A stretch of DNA of 64,000 nucleotides from Gaiellasilicea sp963794385 (GCA_963794385.1 CAWCDT010000002.1:124001-188000), one strand, 5' to 3'. Positions 16,376 through 24,725 are shown, counted from the stretch's first letter. The notes: a model not told the origin generated them from the letters alone. Numbers and translations are program-made.

Positions 16376-16797
16376 ATGATGACGAAGCTGCTGATCGGCC
16401 TGCTCGGTGCCCTGGTGCTGGCCACCGGCGGCTACGCCGCCGCGGTCGGCCTCGATGGTGCCGAGCCGGCCAGTACCGTCTCGCTGCCCGGGGCGACGAC
16501 CTCGGACGACGACGGGCTGACCACAGGCACGACGACGACGACGCCGCGACGACGACGGTGGAGGACGACATCATCACCGGCAACCCGCCGGTGGCCACCG
16601 GCACGATCGACATCTCCGGTCCGTGTGACGAGGCCGAGCACGCGAACGACCCGCGCTGCACCGGTGCCGGGGGCGTCGAGGACGACGACGACAATTCAGG
16701 CCCCGGCTCGGGCGACGACGACGACCACGAGGACGACCACGGCGGCGACGACGACCGTTCCGGCTCCAACTCGGGCTCGGACCACGACGACGACTAG
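16376..16797 (+). pseudogene. Small membrane-anchored acidic protein, frame-broken
   Basis: The ATG at 16376 has GAGGAGG before it and opens MMTKLLIGLLGALVLATGG, a signal or anchor, then a Thr/Asp linker. Within the ACG repeat near 16530-16550 the sensible frame changes. The continuation one frame over reads TTTVEDDIITGNPPVATG, then GPCDEAEHANDPRCTG with two Cys, and a long Asp/His tail ending at 16797. The two halves look like one protein with a net -1 shift, equivalent to two inserted bases. Like the gene at 18923, it flanks the two-component pair. Such acidic His/Asp tails suggest metal or cation binding outside the membrane; that is inference. Confidence 0.55.
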
Positions 16798-16827
16798 AAG
16801 ACGACGCGTCGCGGGCACACTGTCCCA

Positions 16828-17538
16828 ATGGCGCACGCACGGCGGACGATCCTGCTGGTCGAGGACGAGGAGTCGATCACGACACCGCTCGCGGAGGCGC
16901 TGGAGCGGGACGGATTCCACGCCGAGATCGCGCACACGGTCGCCGACGCGCTCGAGCGCGGGCGCTCGCTGCGCCCCGACCTCGTCCTCCTCGACCTGAT
17001 GCTCCCCGACGGCTCGGGTCTGGACGTCTGCCGCGAGCTCCGGGCGTCCTCGAATGTCCCGATCATCATCCTCTCCGCGCGCGGCGAGGAGGCTGACCGT
17101 GTCGTCGGCCTCGAGCTCGGCGCGGACGACTACGTCGTCAAGCCGTTCAGCGCGCGAGAGGTGATCGCGCGGATCCGCGCTGTGCTCCGCCGCGCGCAGG
17201 CCCCCGGTGGCGCCACCGCCGACGGCCCGATCGAGATCGGCGCGGTCCGGCTCGACCCGGCGCGGCGAACGGTGACACTCGACGGCGGGCCGGTCGAGCT
17301 CGCCCGCAAGGAGTTCGATCTGCTCGCGCTCCTGATGCGTGAGGCCGGCGCGGTCGTCTCGAGAGAGCGGATCATCGAGGAGGTCTGGGAAACGAGCTGG
17401 TTCGGCTCCACGAAGACGCTCGACGTCCATGTGAGCGCCCTCCGCAAGAAGCTCGACGACGACCCGTCTTCCTCGCGCTACCTCCACACCGTCCGCGGCG
17501 TCGGCTTCCGTTTTGCCTCGCCCGAGGAGCTGCGTTGA
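16828..17538 (+). CDS. OmpR/PhoB-family response regulator
   Basis: 236 residues. The receiver domain (about 7-120) has the acidic pair at Glu12/Asp13, phospho-acceptor Asp56 in LLDLMLPDG and Lys in VVKPFS. A winged-helix DNA-binding domain follows (about 135-232), ending with LHTVRGVGFRF, diagnostic of the OmpR branch. It is transcribed with the histidine kinase, whose start overlaps its stop by 4 bases. A CACACT box, similar to the TANNNT -10 but with C first, lies 6 bases before the ATG. Confidence 0.95.
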   Translation: MAHARRTILLVEDEESITTPLAEALERDGFHAEIAHTVADALERGRSLRPDLVLLDLMLPDGSGLDVCRELRASSNVPIIILSARGEEADRVVGLELGADDYVVKPFSAREVIARIRAVLRRAQAPGGATADGPIEIGAVRLDPARRTVTLDGGPVELARKEFDLLALLMREAGAVVSRERIIEEVWETSWFGSTKTLDVHVSALRKKLDDDPSSSRYLHTVRGVGFRFASPEELR

Positions 17539-18926
17539 GCCTGCGGTTGCGGCTGCTCGCCGCGTTCGCGTACGTGCTCGTCCTCGTCCTCGTCGCGCTC
17601 GAGATCCCGCTCGTGCTCAGCCTCTCGAGCCGGGTCGACGCCGAGGTGCGTGCTCAGGCGGCAGCGCAGGCTCAGGTCGTGGCTGCATCCGCCTCGGGCC
17701 GGCTCGACGACCGGGCGGAGCTCGAGAGCGTCGTGCGCCGCGCCGGACGCGATCTCGGCGCCCGTGTGATCGTCGTCGACTCCCGCGGCCGCCTGCTCGC
17801 GGACTCGGCGGGCACCGGCCTGCGCCTGTCCTCGTATCGCGACCGACCGGAGATCGCCGCTGCGTTGGCCGGCCGGTCCGAACAGGGGACGCGTCAGAGC
17901 GACACGCTCGGCGGCGAGCTTCTCTACACCGCCGTGCCGGTGCTGGACGGTGGTCGGCTCGTCGGCGGCGTCCGCGTCACCCAGAGCGTCGACGCCCTCG
18001 GAGAGCGGGCGCGACGGAACGTGCTCGTCGTCGTCGGGGTCGGCCTGGCCGCGCTCGCGCTCGGCCTCGCGCTGGCGTGGGTGCTCGCGGGCTCGCTCGC
18101 GCGACCGCTGCGGGCACTCGCCCGGACCGCGAGGCGCGTCGAGGACGGCGAGCTCGACGCGCGCGCCGAGGTCGAGGGAGCGAGCGAGCAGCGGGAGGTC
18201 GCGCTCGCGTTCAACGACATGACCGACCGGCTCGGCCGCGCGCTCGAGGCGCAGAAGGAGTTCGTCGGCAACGCCTCCCACCAGCTCCGTACACCCCTCA
18301 CGGGGTTGCGGCTCCGGCTCGAGGCCGCCGCGCTGAAAGCGGACGATCCGGCGGTCGAGCACGAGCTCCAGCTCGCCGAGGCCGAAGTCGAGCGGCTGAC
18401 CCGGCTCCTGAACTCCCTCCTGACGCTCGCCCGCGAGGGCGACCGTCCGGTGTTGCGCGCGCCGACGTCACTCCGCAGGGTCGCCGAGGACGCGTGCGAG
18501 CGCTGGCACGTTCGCGCCGAGGCGAGCGGGCACGCGCTCGTGCTCGACGAGGACGCAGACGCGCTCGTCCGCGCCGGCGAGGAAGATGTCGCGATCGCGC
18601 TGGACAATCTGATCGAGAACGCGCTCCTCTATGCGCCGCGCGAGACGACCGTGACGATCTCGTGGGGCCCCGACGGCTCGCTGGCGGTGCTGGACGAGGG
18701 CCCAGGCATCCCGGCCGGCGAGGAGCGGCAGGTCTTCGAGCGCTTCCGGCGCGGGCGCACCGACCGCGCCGGGACGGGTCTCGGCCTCGCGATCGTCGAG
18801 ACGCTCGCCCGGCGCTGGGGCGGCTCGGCCTCCATCAGCACCCGGGAAGGCGGCGGCGCCCGGGCAGAGGTTCGCTTTCCGGTCGAACGGTCGACGCGAC
18901 CCGAGCGTGAAAAGGTGACGACGTGA
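17535..18926 (+). CDS. Sensor histidine kinase
   Basis: 463 residues. A first membrane span lies at about 7-30, and an extracytoplasmic sensor region of about 130 residues follows with a short conserved VIVVDSRGRLLADSA. A second span is at about 162-187. A HAMP linker comes next, then the dimerisation helix with His249 in NASHQLRTPLTG, and the ATP-binding domain (DNLIENALLYA, DEGPGIP, GTGLGLAIV). Its partner is the overlapping response regulator. Small acidic membrane proteins on both sides may be part of the sensing complex; that is inference. Confidence 0.94.
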   Translation: MSLRLRLLAAFAYVLVLVLVALEIPLVLSLSSRVDAEVRAQAAAQAQVVAASASGRLDDRAELESVVRRAGRDLGARVIVVDSRGRLLADSAGTGLRLSSYRDRPEIAAALAGRSEQGTRQSDTLGGELLYTAVPVLDGGRLVGGVRVTQSVDALGERARRNVLVVVGVGLAALALGLALAWVLAGSLARPLRALARTARRVEDGELDARAEVEGASEQREVALAFNDMTDRLGRALEAQKEFVGNASHQLRTPLTGLRLRLEAAALKADDPAVEHELQLAEAEVERLTRLLNSLLTLAREGDRPVLRAPTSLRRVAEDACERWHVRAEASGHALVLDEDADALVRAGEEDVAIALDNLIENALLYAPRETTVTISWGPDGSLAVLDEGPGIPAGEERQVFERFRRGRTDRAGTGLGLAIVETLARRWGGSASISTREGGGARAEVRFPVERSTRPEREKVTT

Positions 18927-19240
18927 CTCGCACCGTGGCGCTCGGGCTCCTCGGCCTCGTCCTCGCCGTCGCGGTCGGCTTCGGAGTTCACCTGGTCACG
19001 CGCGACACGATCTCGCTGCCCGTCGTGCGGCTCGAGCCTGCCCCAGCGCTCGCACCGCCGGCGGCAACCACGAACGCACGCGCGACGACGGAGACGGAGA
19101 CCGAGGCGGAGACGAGGGGTACGACCACGACAGAGACCGAACCTGAGACCGAGAGTGAGACCGACGACAACTCCGGGCGGGGTCGGAACCGCGGCCGTGG
19201 CCGCTCGGGCGGGAGCGGGAGCGGGAGCGACGACGACTGA
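18923..19240 (+). CDS. Small membrane-anchored Thr/Glu-rich protein
   Basis: 105 residues. The N-terminal membrane segment (LGLLGLVLAVAVGFGVHLV) is followed by a linker and a low-complexity tail of Thr-Glu repeats, then a Gly/Arg-rich stretch and DDD end. It overlaps the kinase by 4 bases and is the third gene of that operon. It has the same layout as the frame-broken gene at 16376. Not a recognised family; the tail would be outside the membrane. Confidence 0.7.
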   Translation: MTRTVALGLLGLVLAVAVGFGVHLVTRDTISLPVVRLEPAPALAPPAATTNARATTETETEAETRGTTTTETEPETESETDDNSGRGRNRGRGRSGGSGSGSDDD

Positions 19241-19244
19241 CGCG

Positions 19245-19250
19245 TAGGAT
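19245..19250 (+). promoter_or_regulatory. -10 box, leaderless start of GST gene
   Basis: TAGGAT, then 6 bases, then GTG at 19257. Confidence 0.55.
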
Positions 19251-19256
19251 CAGGTC

Positions 19257-19874
19257 GTGCTGCGGCTGTACCGCTTTCGCTACTCGACCAACGTGGAGCG
19301 CGTCGCGCTTGCGCTCGCGTACAAGGAGATCGAGGTCGAGTCGGTGCACGTCGATCCAGACGACCGGAGCGAGGTCGTGCGCGTCAGCGGCCAGGAGCTC
19401 GTTCCGGTGCTCGTCGACGGCGAGCGTGTCCTCTTCGACTCGCCGGTGATCCTCGCGTACCTCGAAGAGCGCTTCCCCGAGCGCTCGCTCTATCCCGCTG
19501 ACCCGGCACGGCGCGCCGAGGTGCAGGTCTTCCTCGACTGGTTCAACCAGCTCTGGAAGCGGCCGCCGAACCTGATCTTCGCCGAGGAGCTGAAGCCCGA
19601 GCCGGACCGCGCGCGAATCGCGGAGCTCGAGGATCGGATCGCGGGCGCGCTGCCGCTCTTCGAGAGCCTGCTAACCGACCGCGACTACCTCTTCGGCGAC
19701 GAGCTCACGGTCGCAGACGTCACTGCGTTCCCGTTCCTCAAGTACGCGGCTGTCTGGGAGGAGGGCGACGAGCATCGCTTCCACGAGATCGTGCGCGACG
19801 CGATGCGCCTGAACGGCCGCTACCCACGGCTCGAGGCCTGGATCCACCGCATGAACGCGCTCCCGCGCGCCTAG
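19257..19874 (+). CDS. Glutathione S-transferase family protein
   Basis: 205 residues. The thioredoxin-like N-terminal domain includes YRFRYSTNVERVALALAYK and the cis-Pro/glutathione region QELVPVLVDGERVLFDSPVILAYLEE. The all-helical C-terminal domain has LFGDELTVADVTAFPFL. Length and motifs fit the bacterial GST superfamily. Most actinobacteria lack glutathione, so the thiol used and the reaction are open. The gene is followed by a perfect hairpin terminator. Confidence 0.9.
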   Translation: MLRLYRFRYSTNVERVALALAYKEIEVESVHVDPDDRSEVVRVSGQELVPVLVDGERVLFDSPVILAYLEERFPERSLYPADPARRAEVQVFLDWFNQLWKRPPNLIFAEELKPEPDRARIAELEDRIAGALPLFESLLTDRDYLFGDELTVADVTAFPFLKYAAVWEEGDEHRFHEIVRDAMRLNGRYPRLEAWIHRMNALPRA

Positions 19875-19891
19875 AGCCTCGAACGAGGCTC
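19874..19891 (+). terminator. Hairpin terminator after GST gene
   Basis: GAGCCTCG-AA-CGAGGCTC: perfect 8-bp inverted repeat directly at the GST stop codon. Confidence 0.5.
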
Positions 19892-19952
19892 CAGCCCGGA
19901 AGAAAGATGGATGCCCACTCGTCCTGTGGTCAGCGACGAGAAAGGAGCACAA

Positions 19953-20132
19953 ATGCATCCGACGTTGTTGCACGAGATCGCGCGCTACCGGCAGGCGGAC
20001 CTCCTCCGCGAAGCGGAGCGCGCGCGGCTCGCCCACGAGGTGAGCATGGCTTCCGACCGGCCGCGCCGCCGGTGGTGGTTCCGGCGTGAACGCAACGTTC
20101 CGGCGCTCCCGAAGCCTGCCTTCGGCGGCTAG
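19953..20132 (+). CDS. Small basic hypothetical protein
   Basis: 59 residues starting MHPTLLHEIARYRQADLLRE. A strong AAAGGAG ribosome site lies before the ATG. An amphipathic helix rich in Arg, Glu and Leu is followed by RPRRRWWFRRERN. Similar short proteins starting MHPxLxxxLAxxRxADLxREA are common in actinobacteria, from memory, without known function. Its stop abuts the convergent cyclodeaminase gene. Confidence 0.65.
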   Translation: MHPTLLHEIARYRQADLLREAERARLAHEVSMASDRPRRRWWFRRERNVPALPKPAFGG

Positions 20133-20711
20133 CTAACGCGCTGCGGACACCGCGACGGCGCGCTTCGCCGCGTTCGTCGCGGCGTCCGCGAGCCGTTGCG
20201 CGTGCGCGACGCGCTCGTCGCCGGGCATCGAGACGAGATTGGCGGCGACAAGGCCGGCCGCGGCGCGGGCCGCGGCCTCGGCGAGCAAGACCGCTGCGCA
20301 GGCGTCCTCCGCGCCGCCGCGAACCGCATGCTCGGCAGCCTCGCAGCCGAGAAGCGCGACGTCGTAGGCGCATTCGGCGATCGAGAGCGGCAGCTCGGCC
20401 GCCGTGTCGAGCGCCTTGCCGATCGCCTCGTCGCGACCGCCGCCCTCCGCTGCGCCGTCGATCAGCGCGAGTGCCTCGAGATAGGCCTCCTCGTTCGCCT
20501 CGGCGAGCTTCTCGACGCGCGCGCGCAACGCCTGCGCCTGGGCGGATACGCCGCGCCCTTCCTCCCAGTCGGTCGAGCGCCGTGCGGCAGACGCGATCAG
20601 CCCGGCTGCCATCGCGGTGACGACGCCGGACACGGCGCCTGCGCCGGGGGCGGGTGAGGGCCCGGCGACCTCATCGAGGACGGCGCGCAGGTCTCGGTCG
20701 TAGAGTGGCAT
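20133..20711 (-). CDS. Cyclodeaminase/cyclohydrolase family protein (FTCD C-terminal type)
   Basis: 192 residues matching the formiminotetrahydrofolate cyclodeaminase fold: SPAPGAGAVSGVVTAMAAGL at the start, then long helices with EEAYLEALALI and a Gly/Ala-rich end. Such proteins release ammonia from 5-formimino-THF to give methenyl-THF, or act as methenyl-THF cyclohydrolase. The glutamate formiminotransferase partner is encoded separately at 32.4 kb with the hut genes. The ATG has a TAGGCT -10 box 7 bases upstream, again a leaderless layout. The exact reaction is inferred. Confidence 0.82.
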   Translation of the reverse strand: MPLYDRDLRAVLDEVAGPSPAPGAGAVSGVVTAMAAGLIASAARRSTDWEEGRGVSAQAQALRARVEKLAEANEEAYLEALALIDGAAEGGGRDEAIGKALDTAAELPLSIAECAYDVALLGCEAAEHAVRGGAEDACAAVLLAEAAARAAAGLVAANLVSMPGDERVAHAQRLADAATNAAKRAVAVSAAR

Positions 20712-20718
20712 CGGCCGA

Positions 20719-20724
20719 AGCCTA
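20719..20724 (-). promoter_or_regulatory. -10 box, leaderless start of cyclodeaminase gene
   Basis: Minus strand TAGGCT, 7 bases, then ATG at 20711. Confidence 0.5.
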
Positions 20725-20733
20725 AACGGTTTC

Positions 20734-21003
20734 TCAGTCCCAGCCGAGCTCGGGCAAGCGCGCCCGCACCGCAGCTGAGAGCGCGGTGCGGGGCGCATAC
20801 CCCGCCGCCGTGAGCGCCGCCTCGAGGTCCGCGACGAGCAGCGCGCGAAACTCCGCGTCCACGCGCGCCCGCTCGACGATCTCGTCGAGCTGGCTGCGTG
20901 CCTCGGGCAGTTCCTGCGCAGCCTGCACCCAGCCTGCCGGGGCCGGGGGCAGCATGCCGAGAAGCTCGCCGAGGCGCTCCTCGTCGTGTGGGACGTTGCT
21001 CAC
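20734..21003 (-). CDS. Small protein coupled to ECF sigma factor
   Basis: 89 residues, not in a family I can name. It contains LGMLPPAPAGWVQAAQELPE and a helical rest. It overlaps the sigma-factor stop by 4 bases, so it is made with it. It has no Cys/His zinc-binding anti-sigma motif and no membrane span, so it is not a classical anti-sigma factor. Its constant coupling suggests a soluble regulator or partner of the sigma factor; that is inference. Confidence 0.65.
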   Translation of the reverse strand: MSNVPHDEERLGELLGMLPPAPAGWVQAAQELPEARSQLDEIVERARVDAEFRALLVADLEAALTAAGYAPRTALSAAVRARLPELGWD

Positions 21004-21560
21004 GATTCTCCTGACGGACGAGGGACAGGTTTTCTTCCCTCGAGTTTCTCACGCAACTTTGCGAGGCAGCGCGAGATCCGGCTTGCGATCGTCCCGGCGG
21101 GAAGGTCCAGGGCCTCGCCGATGACGCGGTAGCTCTCGTCGCGAGAGAAGAAGCGGTCGAGGATCTCGCGGCAGTTCGGCGACAGGGCCTGCAGACCCTC
21201 GTGCACGTCGAGCGCCTCGTCGAGTTGCTCGATCGCTGCGTCGAGCTCCTCCGCCCGCGGCTCGTCGCTCGGCTGCTCGCGCGCTCCGGCCCGCAGGCGG
21301 TCGACGCAGGCGTTCCGGGTCAGCTGCGCGATCCACGGCCGGATCGCGGCGTCCTCCCGGAGCGAGTCGAGCCGCTCGAACGTCTTCGCGAAGACCTCTT
21401 GGAAGACGTCCTCGGCATCGTGCTCGGCCAGGCGGTACGCCCGAACGGCGATCGCGTAGACATAGCGCGAGAAGCGCTCGACCAGCTCGTTCCAGGCAGC
21501 CGGATCTCCTGCCCGGCAGCGCTCGACGAGCTGCGCATCGGTGAGCCCGATCGTCGTCAC
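21000..21560 (-). CDS. ECF-type RNA polymerase sigma factor
   Basis: 186 residues from a GTG at 21560. Region 2 is clear (DVFQEVFAKTFERLDSLRED, RPWIAQLTRNACVDRLR), and region 4 is a helix-turn-helix (LSPNCREILDRFF, YRVIGEALDLPAGTIASRISRCLAKLR shortened here to GTIASRISRCLAKLR). Upstream codons to 21779 have no resemblance. It is divergent from the surface-protein gene at 21661, a likely target. The small downstream gene overlaps. Confidence 0.92.
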   Translation of the reverse strand: MTTIGLTDAQLVERCRAGDPAAWNELVERFSRYVYAIAVRAYRLAEHDAEDVFQEVFAKTFERLDSLREDAAIRPWIAQLTRNACVDRLRAGAREQPSDEPRAEELDAAIEQLDEALDVHEGLQALSPNCREILDRFFSRDESYRVIGEALDLPAGTIASRISRCLAKLREKLEGRKPVPRPSGES

Positions 21561-21660
21561 AGCACCGCCAATTCTGGCGGGTATGGCGGCCAAAGGGAAG
21601 AAAGCCGGCCGCATCTCCGTCCAGCGGGTCAGGCAGGGGTCGTGACAGAGGAGGAAGAAC

Positions 21661-22317
21661 ATGCTTCGCAGAAGGACTCGCTGGTTCCGCCGCCTCGCAA
21701 CAGGTCTCGCATTCGCGACGCTCGCCGCTCCTGCGGCAGCGAAGGTCGACGAAGGTGGCAATGCGGCAGCCACGCCCATGGTGATCCCGTACTTGAGCCA
21801 TGGGATGACGGCGTCGACCGACGCACAGGCAATCGGACACTACGAAGCGCTCACCCATCGGCAGCTCGAGGAGCTCGCGGCGTCGCGGGCGATCGGCAAC
21901 GGGGACGCGCTCACCTACCGGCAGATCGAAGAGCTGTCGGCCGCGCAGGCCAACCAGTTCATCCCCGGCGTGACCGACTTCCCGAAGCCGGTCGCGATCG
22001 AGGCACCGACGGTGATCAACTACCTGAGCCACGGCAAGACCACGTCGGACTTCCCCGGCTATGCCGACAAGATCGTGTCGGCGTCCGTCTTGGGTGAGCT
22101 CGTCAAGTCAGTGCGGCCGGAGGCAGTCGTTCGGCCGGACGATCTGGCGGATCGGTTCGCGATCTCGAGCGTCGACTCGACGGCGTCGACGACGAGCACC
22201 GACTCCGGCCTCTCGTGGGACGGCGCGATGACGATCGGGATCGGGATGCTCGTTGTCGTCCTGGCGCTCGGCCTCGGGCTCGGCTATGTCCGCCGGCCGA
22301 GGATCGCAGGACTCTAG
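21661..22317 (+). CDS. Exported surface protein with internal repeats and C-terminal anchor
   Basis: 218 residues. A signal peptide (basic start, LATGLAFATLAAPAAAK) leads to a mature part with internal repeats. IPYLSHGMT recurs as INYLSHGKT, and ALTHRQLEELAASRAIGNG recurs as ALTYRQIEELSAAQANQ. At the end a Ser/Thr linker and LSWDGA lead into one membrane span followed by YVRRPRIAGL, like a processed or anchored C-terminus. GAGGAGG precedes the ATG. The neighbour at 22441 is a paralogue (shared IPGVTDFPK/VPGVTDFPK). Function unknown; cell-surface location inferred. Confidence 0.7.
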   Translation: MLRRRTRWFRRLATGLAFATLAAPAAAKVDEGGNAAATPMVIPYLSHGMTASTDAQAIGHYEALTHRQLEELAASRAIGNGDALTYRQIEELSAAQANQFIPGVTDFPKPVAIEAPTVINYLSHGKTTSDFPGYADKIVSASVLGELVKSVRPEAVVRPDDLADRFAISSVDSTASTTSTDSGLSWDGAMTIGIGMLVVVLALGLGLGYVRRPRIAGL

Positions 22318-22332
22318 TTCGCGGGGGCAGCG

Positions 22333-22365
22333 ACGCAAGCGGGCTCTTCGGAGCCCGCTTTGCGT
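22333..22365 (+). terminator. Strong hairpin terminator
   Basis: ACGCA-AGCGGGCTC and GAGCCCGCT-TGCGT form a 14-bp stem with one bulged T around a TTCG tetraloop, 16 bases after the surface-protein stop. Confidence 0.7.
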
Positions 22366-22440
22366 TGGTCCGGGAAGAAAACGGCGCCGCCGCCCGTCTT
22401 AGGGGATCAGGCAAGTGGTGGTCGAAGGAGGAGGAACGGC

Positions 22441-22856
22441 ATGAAGTACCGGAGAAGGCAGCGGTGGCTTCGCCGGATCGCGCTCGGCCTCGCGTTCGCG
22501 ACGGTGGTTGTCGCAGGAGAGGTGGCTCCCGCCTCGGCCAAGTTCGACGAGGGCGGTGGAGGCTTCGGCTCGCGCTACGTGGCGACGGAGGGCTGGTCGG
22601 GCCCGGTCGACCCGGAGACAGGCATCCCGCTGTCGGCCGGCATCCCGGATCCGAACGCGCCTGCGGCAGAGCCGTTCGTGCCCGGGGTGACCGACTTTCC
22701 GAAGAGCGGTGGCGCGGCAGCCGGAGCCCGCAGCCGACGACACGACGGTCGAATGGGGCGACGGAGTTCCCGATCGCGCTCGCTGCGGTCGCGCTGGCAT
22801 TCGCGCTCGGACTCTGGTTCGGGTACGGCCGCCGGCCGACGGCGGCAGGGCACTAG
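22441..22856 (+). pseudogene. Paralogous exported surface protein, frame-broken twice
   Basis: The ATG has GGAGG before it and gives a signal peptide (RIALGLAFATVVVAG...ASA) and a mature part ending VPGVTDFPKSGG. The paralogue-like continuation DDTTVEWGDG is one frame on. The membrane anchor LAAVALAFALGLWFGYGRRP is in the third frame, ending at 22856. Two separate +1 steps near 22705-22720 and 22755-22765 restore one protein parallel to the gene at 21661. Either it decays, or the assembly holds two extra bases; the parallel with alaS favours the latter. Confidence 0.55.
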
Positions 22857-22878
22857 GTTCGCTGGGGGGCAGCGAAGA

Positions 22879-22906
22879 CGGGGCGGGCCCGAGAGGGCCC
22901 GCCCCG
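22879..22906. terminator. Bidirectional hairpin terminator
   Basis: CGGGGCGGGCCC and GGGCCCGCCCCG: a perfect 12-bp stem with GAGA tetraloop between two convergent genes. Confidence 0.7.
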
Positions 22907-22911
22907 CGCGT

Positions 22912-23208
22912 CTACGACGGAGGGCTCTCGGAGTCGCGCGCGTCGAGCCGCTGCTCGAAGAGCGCGCGCAGCTCCTCGCCGGTCGCGAGCACCTCGGTGT
23001 AGCGCGCGCGGCGGGGCGGCAGCTTGACGATCCTCACGTCGCGGCTGCGCGCACCGTGACAGCGCGCGTACGCCGCCGCCTCGTCGAGCGGCTGGAGAGC
23101 GGAGCGACGGCCCAGGCGCATCGGTACGAAGTATGGCCCTTCGCGGCAGGCTCGGCAGACGTGCGTCAGCCTCGCCGTAGGGATCGTCGGCGCGGGTTCT
23201 CGAGGCAT
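22912..23208 (-). CDS. Hypothetical protein with CxxC near N-terminus
   Basis: 98 residues, not recognised. HVCRACREGPY near residue 17 could bind a metal or be redox-active, and a further Cys-His (ARCHGA) follows near residue 50. The second half is basic and helical with EVLATGEELRALFEQRL. The ATG has only a weak ribosome site. It sits between the terminator of the surface proteins and the lipase gene on the same strand. Confidence 0.5.
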   Translation of the reverse strand: MPREPAPTIPTARLTHVCRACREGPYFVPMRLGRRSALQPLDEAAAYARCHGARSRDVRIVKLPPRRARYTEVLATGEELRALFEQRLDARDSESPPS

Positions 23209-23247
23209 GGACGCCGCGGCCGCGCGCCCATGCCTCGATTCTGTCGT

Positions 23248-24666
23248 CTACTTGCAGGGGCTCGGCTTGGCCCGCTTGCACTCGCCCCAGGTCGTGATGT
23301 CCTGGACGAAGTCGTTGAACGTGACCGTGGCGCGGTGCGCCGACGAGCGCCAGTTCGGCACGTTGATCGCCTGCACCCGGCTCGTGTCGCCGCGCGGGGC
23401 GTTCACGAACGAGACGGTGCCGTCGGTCGGCTCGGCCGCCGGCATGAAGACGTCCACGCCGGTCTGGAACGCCTGCGTCGGGAAGAACGGAAGCAGGTCG
23501 AGCGTGGAGTCGCCCGGCGAGGAAGCGGCGTCGTGGACGTGGATGCCGATCACGCCGTTGCTCGTCACCTTGGTGAGAGCGTTGACGGCAGACTGATCGC
23601 CGCGACCGGCGCTGCTCGTGCTGATCTCGAGGACGTCGTTCTGCCCGGTCGGATGCGTCGTCCACCACTCCTTCTGGCGAACGACCGTGGCCGCCACGTG
23701 GTTGTCGCTCAGGTTGGTGTTGGCGACGATCTGAGAGTTCGGCGGTGCCAGGTTCATGCGCACCATCGCGCTGCTGCGCAGCCAGGGCTGGAAGTAGAAG
23801 TGATGCGTGAGGAAGCCTGCACGGATCACGTTGAGCTCGTAGTGCTGCTGTCCGTTGACCTTCACCGGGCCCCAGCTGCCGTCGGCCGCGACGGTGAGCG
23901 TCGCGTCAGGCTCCACGGCCTTGCGCGCACCGGTCTTCGAGTCGATCTCCCAGATCTCCAGGGTCGCCCCGGCGGCACCGACGTTCTGCGGAAACTCCAC
24001 GGCGCGTCCCGAGATGTGGACCTGGCCCGGCGGCTCCGGCAGCACGAGCGTCGTCTCAGGTGCCTCACCGGTGAAGAACTCGTACTGGGCGGCGAAGGAC
24101 TCCGCGGACGTGGCCACCTGCACGTGGGTCTGCGGGCTGAGGCGGACGTTCGAGCCGCCGACATTGCCTGTCTGGTTGGTGCCCTGCCAGATCCCCATGC
24201 AGTCCAGGGTCGGGCTCGCGACGCCGCAGCTCGCGTTGCTCGAGCCGTCGATCCCGATGTACTTGGCGATCTTGGCGGCCCGGCCCGCATCGCTCAGGTA
24301 GGTGTTCGAGACGAACGTGCCGAGGGAGTGGCCGACGAGGTGCACCTGCTCGACGCCGTGCTCCGCGCGGACGCCGTCGACGAGCGCGTCCAGCCGCGCG
24401 ACGACCTGTGCGAACGTGTTGACCGCGAACGAGGAGTCGTATTCGAACGCGTGCACGAGGCTCGCCGGATAGCCGTTCGAGTCGAAGCGTCTCGCCTGGG
24501 TCTCGTACTGCGCCGCCGAGCCTGCCCCTCCGTGCACGAAGACGATGGGCGTGAGCTCCGGCTCCTGTGCGCCTGCGGGCGTCGATCCGACGAGCAGCAC
24601 CGACAGGGCCAGTGCCCCGACGAGGATCGACAGCAACCGCGGTGGTGTCGCTCCGGATCGTTCCAT
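23248..24666 (-). CDS. Secreted alpha/beta-hydrolase lipase with C-terminal beta domain
   Basis: 472 residues. A signal peptide (LLSILVGALALSVLLVGSTPAGA) precedes an alpha/beta-hydrolase domain with the oxyanion segment VFVHGGAGS and nucleophile Ser in VGHSLGT. The C-terminal ~230 residues are beta-rich, with substrate- or surface-binding character (ISGRAVEFPQNVGAAGATLE). This two-domain layout recalls the archaeal AFL-type lipases. GGAGGTAG lies directly before the ATG. The QsdR-type regulator is the next gene upstream on the same strand and a palindrome separates them, so the lipase may be its target. Confidence 0.82.
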   Translation of the reverse strand: MERSGATPPRLLSILVGALALSVLLVGSTPAGAQEPELTPIVFVHGGAGSAAQYETQARRFDSNGYPASLVHAFEYDSSFAVNTFAQVVARLDALVDGVRAEHGVEQVHLVGHSLGTFVSNTYLSDAGRAAKIAKYIGIDGSSNASCGVASPTLDCMGIWQGTNQTGNVGGSNVRLSPQTHVQVATSAESFAAQYEFFTGEAPETTLVLPEPPGQVHISGRAVEFPQNVGAAGATLEIWEIDSKTGARKAVEPDATLTVAADGSWGPVKVNGQQHYELNVIRAGFLTHHFYFQPWLRSSAMVRMNLAPPNSQIVANTNLSDNHVAATVVRQKEWWTTHPTGQNDVLEISTSSAGRGDQSAVNALTKVTSNGVIGIHVHDAASSPGDSTLDLLPFFPTQAFQTGVDVFMPAAEPTDGTVSFVNAPRGDTSRVQAINVPNWRSSAHRATVTFNDFVQDITTWGECKRAKPSPCK

Positions 24667-24713
24667 CTCTACCTCCTTGTCGCGGTCCGCGTGCCGGCGC
24701 TCGAACCTATCCC

Positions 24714-24725
24714 CGTTTCGAAACG
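24714..24725. promoter_or_regulatory. Palindrome upstream of lipase gene
   Basis: CGTTTCGAAACG is a perfect 12-base palindrome, AT-richer than its surroundings, 48 bases before the lipase start and 37 bases after the regulator stop. It is a candidate operator for the neighbouring TetR-type protein. Confidence 0.4.

Noticed and set aside
16501..16560. ACG trinucleotide run as a phase-variable repeat
   Set aside because: Changing whole trinucleotides would not alter the frame, so slippage there cannot act as a switch.
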